From NCBI RefSeq assembly GCF_040807025.1, contig NC_090942.1, forward strand, positions 198,456,247-198,520,246: a stretch of 64,000 nt of DNA, read 5' to 3'. Of this stretch, positions 11,894 through 25,200 are shown piece after piece. The stretch comes from Struthio camelus (lineage: Eukaryota > Chordata > Aves > Struthioniformes > Struthionidae). A program made the position numbers and the translations under genes. The notes below the pieces were generated by a model, which made no database searches, had not been told where the DNA came from, and was given only the letters and a program-made list of their open reading frames with translations. Numbering within the stretch: the stretch's first letter is position 1; every line of letters begins with the position of its first letter.

Positions 11894-14437
11894 GTAGTAT
11901 CATTTCATTTGCCAGTTCAAGAACTGTACAGGGCTCAACTCCAACAGGCAAGTATCTAATTACGAACAGTAGCGCAACATGGAACGGAAGATGTAGATGA
12001 ATGATAATTGCATTTGCACTTCTGTTGGCCCTGGAGCATCTTCTCTAGTAAATATGATAAAACAGCAAGATAAAATCCAATTTAAGAGGCTATGAGGAAT
12101 CACAAGCCTTATGCATGGATCTTATTCATCACTGCACTTCCTGATGTTTTACACAGTGGGGAGGGTAGGAAGGGTATGAGCCCTTGCTTAAGGCCACAGA
12201 AAAGGCAGCCCCAACCTGTAATGGCTGTGTCCCTGTACAGACATTCTCTGTCTCTGATATTACATTTCACATTCTCTAGGGGTGTACTTAAGGCTCACCA
12301 CAACATTAATGTTGTTTTGTAGAGTTTCAGGTTTATAAGAAAGCAATAGGTTTTTTTTAATTCATACTTTGCAATGTGCTGCTTGCTTGTGCTTTGGTTA
12401 TTACCTTTATATGGCTCATAATAAATTTAGAAACTGCATTGATAAAGGTTTTATAGTTAGGAAAGCCTTTAGAAGTTACGCTGATATTAAAAAAGGCTTT
12501 GTATGATTAATATTGATATAAAAAGCTTTTCTAGGATTTGTTGACATAAAAAGCTTTTCAAAGATTTTACTGAAAAAAATCTACCGCGATGAGATTTTAA
12601 TGAACACAACATTAAAAGGCTCTGAACCTAACCACCTGGCACTGATTTTTCTGCATTAAAAACCTCAGTTACTGAAATGCAGAATGCTCTTTTTGAGAAA
12701 GCCACGCAGGGCTCAATATTCAAGGAAGACATTTTACAATCTGGCACAGCCAAGAGCTTTGCAGGTGGAACAGGCTGGGATCCAGGTACGAAGCAGGCCA
12801 TGGTAGGCCATGGTGTTGGCAGCCTGCTGGGGAAGACAAGCAGGTAAAAGGCGCTCGTACCTCGGGAGAAAGCAGGGAGGGTCCCCAAGGAGGCATCCTC
12901 TCATGGGCGGCATCTCACCTGGGAATAGACAGGTGCCATTTGTACTTCTTCTGATGCAGTACGCACTCACAACCGACAAGAAAAGGAGCACAGTCACCGT
13001 TTCCTACACAGCGCTGCTGGAAGCAGCAGGCTTGCTGAAGCTGCTGAGGAAGTCCTGGCTCCTCTGGCTCAGCTGCCTGGGCTGCTGGTCTGGCTGGTAG
13101 ACAAAGCACCACGGCTGCTGCACACATATCTCTGGAAAGAGCTGTAAATCCTTCTGTCACTGATGACTCTTGGACAATCACCTGCATCTAAGACGGAATA
13201 AGGATCTAGGTTAGCCTCCTATGCTAATTTATTATCCAGTTGTCCATTGCATGGGAGGCAGGGGGAGGTGGTGACCTAAACACTGCCAGCATTGCACCTC
13301 CTGTCTTTAACTCATCTATAGGCTACCTTGAATCTTTCGTCTCCCCTCAGTATTGCATGATGCCCTGCTTATATCCTTTCTGAATCAGAGACAATGCTGG
13401 GAGCTGCTTATTTTAGCACGTTTGAATTTTAGAAGGCAGAACAAAAGGAAAATGGCACTGAGTACAGGAGCACTACAGAAATGCCTTCTGGCACTGTAGA
13501 GAGAGAGAGGACTCGAGGGGAAGATGCCCTAATAGCGCAGTGAACATTTTTAAAAGGGAGATAACAATGAAAATTAGCATCAAAAATAAATTCCACTTAT
13601 TTCTTCGTAATTTCTTTAGGAACTGGTATTCAGACAGGATAAATGCCTTGAGTAAATCCCCATAACACTTCCTTTAATATGTTTATATTATGTGTTTTAT
13701 TGCTCCAGATTATTCACAAACAAACAAAAACTACTCAGAAAGCAATACAACTCAAAATAATGACTTAACAGCATCCTGATTTGTATACATACAAATATAA
13801 TCATTCGATCAGCTTTAAATTATCAAGAAGAGGTTAGTTAAGAGCTTCATGGCTTAGTTAACAGCTAACAAACACAACAGGAGAAAGAAAAACAGAACAA
13901 CTTGTTACGTCTGACTTTGACCCAAACATTCCCTCAAACACAGGTATTTTCTTAATGATTAAAAAGCCAAATTAATGATCCATGTTATTAAGGCAATAAG
14001 CTCCTCAATGGAGACTATTAATAGCTTCCTTGAGTCATTCGGCCTTTGGCCTCATAGAGTGCTTGCCAAGCATGACCTGTCCCAGGTCCCCCCATTGCAA
14101 ATTCATCAGATCCACTCAGAAGAGAATCACAGCATCCAAGTCGCATGGTCCTGAACACAATTCTGCCTGCAGTGCGACTCACAGAGATGCCTGCTTGGGT
14201 AAGCAGGAAGCCTGAGACACAGTTTTGGGAGGCACAGGCTCCCCACTCACCTCAAAGGCCCCCTGCTCCGCTAGTTCATGCCCAGACATCTCCATCGGCG
14301 ATCCGGGAGGGGCAAGAGGAGGCTAGTGTGGGGCCTAAGAAAGCCCTTGCTGCCCCACTGTTGCTTACTTGGTGGAAAAAAATTCCTTCTTACAGCTCCT
14401 GGCAAGAAAAGTAACCTTGCAGTGTGACGTTTGTGAG
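11894..14437. other. Intergenic; possible conserved noncoding blocks
   Basis: No gene seen. 12325-12600 contains recurring ATAAAAAGCTTTTC-type motifs (two copies at about 12517-12530 and 12546-12559). 13560-14010 is rich in homeodomain-like TAAT cores such as TTAATGATTAAAAAG and AATTAATGATCC. Both look like candidate noncoding regulatory DNA, but sequence alone cannot show conservation. The GC-richer block 12780-13100 gives several overlapping frames on both strands with no known domain. Confidence 0.45.
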
Positions 14438-14560
14438 AGGTAGAGTGGTCTGGTGGAAAAAGCAAGAGCAGGCTCTATTCTTGGCTCGGCTGTTGGCTAG
14501 TCTTTCACTTTTCCGTGCGCTGGACTTTTCACACCTGCTAAATGCAGTTAATTTGTGAAA
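14438..14560 (+). mobile_element. MIR/CORE-SINE-like remnant
   Basis: The segment TAGAGTGGTCTGGTGGAAAAAG, AGCAGGCTCTATTCTTGGCTCGGCTG, AGTCTTTCACTTTTCCGTGC and CACCTGCTAAATG is collinear with the MIR SINE (tRNA-like head, then the ACTT-core, then the ATCTGTAAAATG tail). It is diverged, as expected for a fossil SINE in a bird. No flanking duplications are visible. Confidence 0.45.
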
Positions 14561-16969
14561 TCCTTTGAAACCCCTTGACAAAAAGGGCTCTGTGAGAACA
14601 AGATACCCAGCAATTTCAATCCTATTTAAAAGGGAACAAGGCAAGCACCCTTTCCCGATTCCTCATGTAACGGTGTGTCTTGAATACTGATGTGCAGCCT
14701 CTCGCATTGGTTTGCTTAATGGGTTGAATAAGTGAATAGGGACAGAACAAGGAAGCACTTTAGTTGGGATAGCAAATCTGGTGACTAAGCACCATCATCA
14801 TGACAGCGGGAATGTGGTGGCCTTTAGATCTCCCTGGCTTTCACTGCAATGCTGTGGCTTTCTTTCACCTACAGTCATTTGGTGCAATGAGAAAAAGCAC
14901 CACATGGAAGAAAAATACATGGGAAAAATATTGCATCTGCTCTTCTCCCTGACTTATGAGACATATATATATGCATTATGACCTCTTTCTAATGCTGCTG
15001 GCTGTAATAAAACAGATGGTGCAGAGTCTCATACTGATCCAGCAGTTTCACGCATATCTTTTGGATAAGCCACAAAAGAGCAGACTAGAACCTGATCTGA
15101 ATTGACTGGAAGTTTGAGGTGGTGAAGTTAGGTCTGAGTTTCAACTTATAAATATTTTTAGTCCCTACCTGCCACCATCAGAGAGCCAAATAAAGGGGCA
15201 TTTCCTGAAGGATGCATCTTTCAATTCCCTACAAGTACAATCAACAAGGGGAACTTTTGAAAGAACATGAAATAATTTTTTTCCTTAAAAACTGCCTTTG
15301 TATAAGAAGGTAATTTGACTCTTACCAACTCCTAGTATTAATAAAAAATATAATCTGAGAAGCAGTTGAAGAGCTGAGCAGATGAACCTCTCTTTGTATA
15401 CCACTGTATTTCTGCTGAAATCCTAAGGCTTTTATGCACTTTGACATTTATTATATATTATATTTCTGAGTTCTGTATTATACTTGGCAGTGCCAGATAT
15501 TTTTCTACAATATAGATGGATTAAATGGCAAAAGATTTCTGTCAGTGAAATGAGCAAAATAGGAAGTACAATTCAACAATTGCTATACAATTGCTATAAT
15601 TTCAAGCTATAAAAATGGATAAACATTCAAGGGAGTTTGGAGAGAAATCTAAAACTGGAAGGAAAAGTTTGCTTAAATTTTCAGGCATTAGTACATCCAT
15701 CCTCTCCACAATAAAAAAGGCATAGGAGCTTTCCAGCAACGCAACATTGAATTAACAAATCACTGTTCTGCCATGCTCAAAATAATATCATTAAAACTCA
15801 TATTTATTGTTTAGGCTAATTGTTGGGATGGAAATGGCTAAGTCTGGAGTGCAAACCTCAGATCAGTGAAGTATCCTGCTTACAAAATGTAATTTTGTTG
15901 AATACACAAAGTTCTTCAGGTACAACTGGTGGACAAACTGGCTCCATTTTGGGTGATGCATATGAAAACCCTCCTCTTTTCTGTTTCCTCAGTTTAATAA
16001 AATGTGAGGACAGACAGTAACAAAATCTGAAGCATACATGACCTTAAAGTCTAGAATTTGATGTTATCACTACTTACACTTGAGAAATATGTTTCACATT
16101 TTCGGACAGAAAGGTATCGCAGCCTTTGTATGGAAACAGTAAACAAAAAAGAAATTCAGCTTGGCATCAGCACCATAACACTGCTGACACTTTCAAGGCA
16201 TGTTGCAAATGTAATTATCTACAATAGCCAGACTATTTAAGGCATGTAACTGCATAATTAGGGTCCCTTATGGTTCATCATTATTAGGGAATAAATAAGA
16301 TTCGAAAAAAGACTCGATGTTATCTACTTTTTCTACTTTGTCACCTGACATTTCTTTGTAACTATTAATAGGACAGATAATAGAAAGGAAACATTTTGTT
16401 CCCCTCTTTGGTAATAGTCATTGCTAATTTCCATTACAAGTAGTTTTCCTCCGGCTTTGGAAAAAAGGAATGCATTGATAATAAGTCATTTGTTTCTGTG
16501 AACAGTAAAACCTTGACTTTACAGCTGATAATAAACAAGTAAATATTTTCCTTTAGCAAGGAAAAATTGAAATGCATCAAAATGACCTCTGAGTGGAACC
16601 TGACCGTTATCACTGATGGAAATTTGAGTTTTTCCATAATACAGAAGTAGCAAAGTCTCTAGACACAGGAAAAATGCTGCAGCTGTTTGCAGGCACTTGT
16701 GTACACAGCGAGTGAATAAAGGACATATCGGCATTGAATGCGAAAGCAAAACCAGAAGATTAAGGTAGGTGTCTTGGGAGCAAATCAGTAGTGGCCCATT
16801 AATGTCGCAGATCATTCTGCCGTTTGGAAGGTGAGCAGGAAAACTAAATCTACTGTTAAAACTCATTGCGATGTTAGTTTCATACAAGTAGCAATATGCA
16901 CATTTGTTGCACATACATAGCTGTTTAGGGTTATATTGCTTTAAATATCCCATAAAGTCTTAGTTTAGT
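14561..16969. other. Intergenic, no gene seen
   Basis: AT-rich unique sequence. The 144-codon minus-strand frame at 16519-16953 is cysteine- and leucine-rich but matches nothing I know and lacks splice-site or promoter context. I treat it as chance. Confidence 0.6.
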
Positions 16970-17085
16970 TAAGGATGGGGCACAGAAAAGTGAAGTAACA
17001 GGACAAAAATCAGTGGTAGGGTGGGTAAAAGAAGATAGATATGCACATTACGAGGCCCGTGTTATGACCACTCAACCATGTCCTC
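16970..17085 (-). mobile_element. MIR/CORE-SINE-like remnant
   Basis: On the minus strand the segment reads AGTGGTCATAACACGGGCCTCG, then CTACCACTGATTTTTGTCC, then GTTACTTCACTTTTCTGTGCC. This resembles the MIR head and core in order (GTGGTTAAGAGCACGGGC…TGCCACTTACT…GTTACTTAACCTCTCTG). It is heavily diverged. Confidence 0.4.
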
Positions 17086-20000
17086 CTTTGAAACAAAAAG
17101 CATATTCCAGCAACATTGCAATTTGCTTCTCAAAGAACGAAGCACGTTAGCACAGAGCTGAAGTAAAATATTTGCTTTTAACTGAGGAGAGGATTGTTAA
17201 AAATGTTCAGTTTTCGGCTTGTGATCTGGCAACTTCTGACACTATTCTGTGCACATACATGTTTTCCCTTAATTTTAACATCTGGAAGTAAGCCAGGAAA
17301 GCTCTCTCTGTCTGTGGCATCTACTACACAAGATGGCATCCAAAATAAAATATTGATTGAACTAGATTCACAATGTCTTTTGCCTCTAACAAGAGACTAC
17401 TAATAGATTTTTACAAGAAAATAGACTTCTGTTTGGATCCCTCTTCATTAATATACCAGCTGAGCTGCGAAAGGATATATCCTATTTCTGGACCCTCTGA
17501 ATATGTCTCAACAGCGATGTGTAATACGGACATTAGCAAAGACTCCCTCAAAATTTCCCCCATGTGTCCACTCCAGGCCTTGTGCCCTAGCAGGGCAGAT
17601 ACCTGGGTAGAGAGAACCTCTGAAAAACTGAGAAAATTAATGTATGCATTTTCCTATTTGAATGAATTTCACTGATGTAGAAGTTGCCAGGGACAGTAAA
17701 CTAAGACCAAGAGTAATTTCAGCTTAGTAGGAGATTATATTCTGATGCAACGGGGATGTTAAGCCAGTTATCTTTACTTTATACATCCTGCAACATCTGC
17801 TTTTAGACAGTTCATACAGAATTTCACTTTCATCACTCAAATCCCTTTTAAAGAAAAAGCTGGGAAATGGTGTTTGTGGCCTGGATGGGATTTGCGCTGC
17901 ATGGAAAGCAGAGCAGTGTTTTTGCTGGGTACAGCCCATAACCAGATGTGTCTGTTCCTCAGCACACTCCAGGCACGGGGAACCCAGCGGCTTTCTTCTG
18001 GGCAGCGCTTGTAGCACAGCTAAAGCCGAGTCTCTCTATTTCTGCCCATTATTGAAGGTGCAACTGTCCGCGTAACCCACGTAGCTAATTCGAGCTCCTG
18101 TAGATTGAGAAGATGACACCAAACAGCAGGCTGTGGTGGATGCTCTGGCTATCGATGTATAGCTGCACACACTAGCAGTACAGGCCATGCATGCTGCACA
18201 CTCTGACACCCTTAACTCTGCTCTTCTGCAGGAGAGCAGATGTTGCCCTTTGGTATCAAACCCCCCGCAAGAGCCGAAAACTGTAAACCGCTCAGCAGCC
18301 GCTCTCTCAGCCGCTCAGCAGCTGAGTTCAGGGAACCGGGCACAAAGACTTTCACAGTCCGCCCTCCCATCCCCTGCCTCTCCTGGTCCGCACGCCAGAG
18401 CACAAGTGGGTCACAAACCGTAGTGGATGAAAAGAGACAGCAGGGAGCAATTATTCCCCACATGGCTTAAAATTAGTTTCCCTGCTCAGCTTTCACTAAT
18501 ATGCTAAGGAGGAGGTGGCACCATTTCTCATGTTGCTTTCCAACGTGTGAGACCTACTCTCGGGCAGATGGCGAGTGGCGGGTGGGAAAAGTATAACAGA
18601 AAAGCCCAGGTGATGTGCAGTCAAAACAGGAACACTGAGTTACAATGCCACACGGGAGGATACGCAATATTCTGCACAATAATCGAGGCTGTGGATGAGC
18701 TGTGCCCAGTTCCTCTAGAGGGCCATTTTTCACTCTGTACACCACAGAACGCACTGTGCCAGGCAACAGAAGCGAGATAACCATCATCTTTATTGCTGGA
18801 ATTGTAATATAGAAGAATTTCATTAATATCTACAAAGTATGAGTCTCGCCTTCCCATCCCTCCCTACTGCCTTCCTCTGACTCCTACACGGCTTTTAAAG
18901 TTTCATGCACATAGGCACACTGAGCCAATGAGGGAAAAACAAGCAGAAAAAGAGACAAATATTGTATATTGGAACCTTGAAAGCCCACATATGAGAAATT
19001 TAAGACACAGTATGACCTTATTTTTGCTAGTGACTTCACCGTTAACCTTTTCCTACTCCCAGCCTGTATGCCGCATTTATCTGAGGTTCTATAGAGATCG
19101 CTGTCTTTAACATAGTGCTTTCCACCCTTAAAACTCCGGCTAGCTTGATTAGTTCTATTTTCAAATGGGGAGACAGAAATGTCAATGAGATGCTTGCCCC
19201 AGCTATCTGCTCCCTTCCTTTCTTAAAATGTTCCCATCCCTGCTGCATGGGTCAGCTGCTGTGGGACGAACAGCAAAGATTCCTGCCCCACAGCTGCTGC
19301 AGCACCTTAGCAGCTTCTGCTCTGGCTCCTGGTATGCATCATTTCAGTTGACAGCTTCGCACTTTAAATCAGTGCCAATTATCCTAATATTCTACCCAAA
19401 ACTGTGGCAGGTTAGCAGTTGCTAAACAAATAGCAGTAAGGAGAAACGGAAGGGCTAGGAGGAACAGCGGAGGACAGAAGCCACTATAGACATCTCTGCT
19501 TAGGATCCCTATAGGCTGCATCTAAGCAGCAAGCAAGCAGTAGTCCTGAGGAACGCAGGTCAACGGAGAGCAACAAATGCCTGGCCCGGGGGCAGAGATC
19601 ACCAGGCACGTCATAACCCGGCATGCTGGGACCTAAGGCAGCCTGGATCTGGCCATCCATCCTTCTGCCAAAGGCTGTGATTGAAAAACAGCCAGCAAGA
19701 GCAAGGTTACAAGACGCAGCTTCTTAAAAAAAAGCGCTGATCCAAAAGCCTGCAAATGTGGTCAACACTGCTTTAAATATGAATATTAGGAAAAGCAGTA
19801 AGTGGATGGAGACTGTGCTTTAATTATGAGAAAAAGCCAGTAAGCTGTTCTCGCCCTTTAAGTACCTCCCCCTGCACCATGAATAGCTTTACTTTGACAG
19901 AAAGCACATCAGGTCCTTGATGAAAACACAGCAGAGCTCGGTCTGTGTGAATACAGCTGCTAAGCAACCTTACCAACATCCTGCCTATTCTTGCATTATT

Positions 20001-21354
20001 GCTATGAATAATTATTCCTCCATGTAACCTCTGCTGTTCTGTCACTGCTCTTCTACAGCTGTATACCATCATAACTGCAACTAGGTCCAAACCAAAATCC
20101 CAGACCTAAAACTCTTCTCACATTTAAGGAACTGTGGAAAGAAATCCAAACAGGTGTCTGCCCTCCCTCGCTAAAACTGGATGACGTGAGCCCTGAGTAT
20201 AAGCAACGCAGACTTTCAAGGCTGCGCGTACATTTAGATTCTGCGGTTCAAGCCTATCTGTACTTGTTTACTTACTCGGACCTCTAATGATAGAGGCAAC
20301 TTTAAAAATTCAATGTGGAAACCAAGCAATTTTGCCAAAACTTTAAAAATACTGTTGAAGCACTGGTGGTAATTAAACCATTTACTCCATTTGCTAACTA
20401 TTCTGGCCACTCTTTCTGAAACAGATGTTGAGCTCTCCTTTCTCCATGCTAGGAAGCAATTTTATTGTACAACCGAATTCAAGAAACTTAACACAGTGTT
20501 TGGGATAGAGGAATGCATCGCTGCCCTCTTGGCACAGCTCTCTGTTAACAAAAGAAATGAGCGTTATCCAAGTTTATCTCATCCTTTGTGAGGCTGCCCC
20601 GGGATTTTCTTCCTAACGGTTGTGGTCTGTTTAAACTCCCCAAATTAGGGACTGCAGAAATTTTAAAAAGGAAAATATAATAGAAAGACTGAAGGCTGCT
20701 GACCATGCTTAATAAATATATAGAAAGCTGTTTGTTTTAGTTGGTAAATAAAATTTCAGCTCCAAAATAATAAGCTCTAGTAAAGTCACATCACCAAGAA
20801 TGCAAAATTTAATCTGTTACTAGCTTTATATTGCATTTCTAATCAGTATGTGGTTGCAATATTGGATTATAAAACAAATATTTGTTAGTAAAAGAACATA
20901 CTAAATCACAAATACTGAAATAGTTAACACTGAAGGAGTCAGTCGTATTTATAAAAAAAGCATCTATAACGCACCTCTTGTGACATGAGCAGATGGGCAG
21001 GTGGGCAGATACATGTTTACTCAGCAGTGTTTTCCTCGTAAGCATTACTGTCCCAGCTCTTTTAAACTACAACCTAAGGACGATGGTTTTCCAACTTTTT
21101 TAAACATAAGAGCCACTGAAATTTTTCCAGCGGGGTTGAGGGCTCCAGCCTAGAGATAATAAATTTGTTTCTCTTTGCCACCTTGTGCAGATCCATCAGA
21201 CAGCATCAGCAGAATCCAGCAGGCTGAGCATGGACAGAAAACCACTTTTTTCTAGGCTGTAAAGAGTTAAGCAGGCATGTCTCTTGCCTAGGCCAGGAAG
21301 ACAACTACTTTTGGAAGAGAAAAACAGTCTTGTGGCAGAAGAACAGGAACTGTG

Positions 21355-21440
21355 TGGGAGTGAGACCCTCTGCTTTATGACTGTGGGCAGGCCATTTCAC
21401 TTCCGTATCATCATGTGTACCTTTAGGGTCAGCAAGAGGC
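21355..21440 (+). mobile_element. Possible MIR-like core remnant
   Basis: CTCTGCTTTATGACTGTGGGCAGGCCATTTCACTTCCGTATCATC-like sequence (21368-21412) resembles the MIR core around TGACCTTGGGCAAGTCACTT. Only the core is visible, so this is tentative. Similar weak cores occur near 22765-22800. Confidence 0.25.
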
Positions 21441-22196
21441 CTTGCTACCAATGCTGGCAGCTAGCAACGCAAGAGGAGATTTAGCGAGAAGAGGAAAGGG
21501 TCTGTCACTTTTTTCCCTAAGAAATTAAAATGCTATATAATTGCTACAGCTTTGGTCTTACAGCAAATTGTGTTTTTAGCTCTCAGAGCTTGTAACAACA
21601 AAAGGGACATAAATAATATATTTATATTACACTTTATATTCAAGGTTTTCAGTGCAGTTTATAAAGATCAGTTCATGCACACAGTACTGTTGCAAGACAG
21701 GAAGGTACCCGCTTCATCTGTTCACTGACGTCCACAAAATCAATATTAGCCAGGTGTTAACTAGTCTATGTTTAACCAGGAGAATCGTGCTACTCTAATT
21801 AAACTGATTTTAATAATAGTTTATTTAAAGCTTTGCAATTTTTCATGTAGAAAAAGGCTTGTGCCTTTCTGTATCTGTGCAAACGCACATGGCTGTCCAG
21901 CGATGAGGGAAGGCAACGCACTCCCTTCCTGCAGTATGGGGCACCAACCCGGGGGGGAGCATGGAGACAAAGTTACAGAAAAATGAATTTGCAAAGAAAA
22001 AGTCATTTGGTAGCTATTAAAGCTGAGGAACACACAGAGGGCTTGAAACAAATGTGAAAGTACACCTATTAACACTGAGCAGAATATTCAGCTTTTGGGG
22101 TGCAAGTGCTCCATCCTGGCCAGGTCCCTTGGGACTAAGACAGCTTTGGGACATGCAGGGCTGAGTCTCTCATGTCTTCTGCACACAACAGCATTA

Positions 22197-22262
22197 TGAA
22201 TAAATACTATAAATATTATATTATAAATATCATAAATTATAAATAAATAAATAAAATGAATA
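22197..22262. repeat. (ATAA)n / AT-rich low-complexity run
   Basis: TATAAATATTATATTATAAATATCATAAATTATAAATAAATAAATAAAATG-type sequence (22203-22258), a tetramer-based AT-rich simple repeat. Confidence 0.9.
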
Positions 22263-25200
22263 GATACAGAAAATACATTTTAAAAAAAACCTCTTGTGGA
22301 CAAGCCCTGGTGAAGGCCCCAGACATTCCTGGTTGTGCGTATGTGCAATCTCAGGGGCCATTTGGATAGATTGTGAGGCTGTTTCTTCAACCATCTTGCT
22401 AGCTATTTTCATTGGCATCTGTGCAGTAAGGTTTTGGCAGTAATTAGCACACACTAAGCAGGGCTGATTTGCAATTTTGTATGGTATAAAACCACTTTGG
22501 TATGACCTTCATTTTGTAGTAATCCCAATAAAAAGGAATGCTAATGAAAACATGTTTATGAGGGATTAATATGGCAACAAATATAAAACTTCTGCTGCAT
22601 GGTATTAAAAAAATTTCTAAATACGATTCTCATGACCCCTCTAAATATTTTAAATTATTTATACTGACCTTCTGAACAAATCTAGCTCTTTAAAATTAAG
22701 CTGGAATACCAAATGTAACAGAAATATTACCGTTGGAGCGCTGGAAGTTAGATGCCTAATGTAACACATGGGCAAGGCCCTTCATCTCTCTTGTTCTACT
22801 GCTATGCTCACATGGTACATGAAGTTTGGGGCCTTTGTACCAGACGCCTTAGGGCTTTTGGTTCCTTCTTCTTTCTCCAGCCCCTTTGTAGGTGATTCCC
22901 TGGCCTGAGAGCAGGCACAGAGAAGACAGTCAGCTCTTAGGGCAAGACTCACCGGCAGAACAGCTGTTTCCCGTTTCCTCTGGGGACAAGGGTTGAGCTG
23001 CACAATATTGATCAAATCACTTTGTTACATATGAGAGAAATGCTCTGTGGCTTGAAGTACCCTGGAAGGGATAGGCTTTTGGGGGTTGTTTTTAGGGTTC
23101 TGTTTAGATCTGGGATCTGTTACATGGTAACCCACTGTTGTGGAGGGTGAGTTCTGAAGATTCATGGGAACGTTCCAGTTTTGTGCAGCATAAATGTAAA
23201 CTTTCGTTATCAGCCCATTAACGCAGAATATCTATTTCAGTCTCACTTGTGTTGGGCCCTGTAACATCTGTTGCAGCAATTATCGAGCTTTGGTATGGTC
23301 CAGGTTTGAACACCAAACAATACCATTCATATCTAACTTAACATACTTATCACGTTTGTTTTATCCTTTTCTAAAATACTACTTAACATATAAAAACTTA
23401 ACATATATAAACTTAACATATTTTTGCCTTATGATCAGATTTTAGGTCACGTGTTGAGGTGGTAAGGAGAACGACTGGAGGCACAATCTTTTATTTGAAA
23501 AGAGACTGAATGGTGTGAGATGTTTATCTTAGAAAAGGATAAAACAGACATAGTAAACAGATATGACCCAGTCAAGCATCTAAAACACTTCCTTCAGTGA
23601 AGTTCAGCAGTCACAACTGGCATGTCAGGGGAACTTTTCTAAGCCTTTTCTAGCCTTATCGGTTGGATGGTCAACAACCCAACCAATTTAATTACAATAG
23701 TACCTGTAAATATTGCTAAATTCAATACACACAGTGGTGATTCCAGTCATTTTATTCTCTCCCAGGAGTGCCAAACATAAAGAAGAAAATTACAGAAAAA
23801 TGACAGGAAAAGCAAAGTAGCTCTCCCAAGGCAAGCAGACTTTAAAGACTTCTGCTCAAAAACATGCTCAACATGATGGCAGAAAATAGGAGGTATAGCC
23901 TGGCCAAACAGTTCAGTGAATGTTTGTCACCACTGCCTGTTCAGCAAGCACAAAGTTAGGTCCCTTGAGATAGCAAAATATCTTCTGTAACTCCTTCTAT
24001 CCCTGTGCTGCAGAATAACAGACAAATCATTAGTTCTGGCATCTTTTAACAGAAAATCAAAGCACTGTAGTTTTCCTGTTTGCATTACAAAGTTAATCAC
24101 AAAATTCGTACAGACTGAATACTAACTGAATGGCTTGCTAGAATCATTTTGCATGTATCATGCATTTCAATTGAATGATCAGATGCATTCTGCTGCTTGC
24201 AGTGCCTTGATTTATATCCCCAGAAACTATCTGCCTACTCTAGATCAGAACAACATTGAAAACAGTTTTTGCGACTGCTTTAAGATTGCTTGCAATACTT
24301 TAGCTTTTATTAGGACTGTTAATGTAAACAACTGTAGTAAACCAATTATTCCAAAATGCGTTGTTGCCTGGTTGCACAGATTCTGAGAGTAGGAAAGACA
24401 AAGGATAGAAGCGAGAGCTCTGGGAGCCCCCAAGCCAAAGAGAAGAACGTGCAAAATGTCCAGTGTCACTCATGAAATAGCCGTAGGGTCCCCATTCAGC
24501 TGTGCATTTTAGCACTGGATATGAAGGTGCACCTCCAGCTGTTCTACTGGCTTCCACTGCTTTTTAACAAAATCGCCCTGTGTCATCACCAGTATCCACA
24601 CTCTCAGGGTTTGGGCATTGTGGAATAGCTTCTCCTGAAGCTATTTGCAACAGCTACCACAGCGTGACTTAAGGATTTTGCCAGAGGAACGTACTGGCAC
24701 AGGACTTGTGCTCAGGAGGGCAACTTAAACGCTGCCATTAGTTTTACCAGCGAAACCAAAATTGAGTGCAGACCTCCCAGAGCACGTGCCAGTGGAACGC
24801 ATGTGCTATGAGAGAAACTGCGCAGCTTACATCAGGTCTTCATCCAAGATTATTGTCTCAAAACTTAAATGCCTGTTTTATAGTTAGTAAATTGGTAGGC
24901 AGTCCTTCGCTCTGGCATCCACTGAAGAAGATTAGCTAATAATCCAACCATACAGATAGTTTTTCTTTCAGTCTTTGACTTGAATATGTTTACAACAGTG
25001 ACTGAAACTGTGTGTTTTCTGGCTGACCTGAAATATAAGATCACACTGAACCCTGATCTGCTCTGTCAGGTGTATCAGAGTAACATATGGTTCCTCGCTA
25101 TGCAGGCTAACCCAAGCAAAAACAGAAGGCAGGCTACAACACTAAAAAAGACAAAGGTCCTATAGCAAATATTCGTTAAAACTATGTATTGAGTTTGAGA

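Noticed and set aside
16519..16953. 144-codon minus-strand frame as a membrane protein gene
   Set aside because: Hydrophobic composition only; no homology recognised, no promoter or splice context, and its length is within chance for the window.
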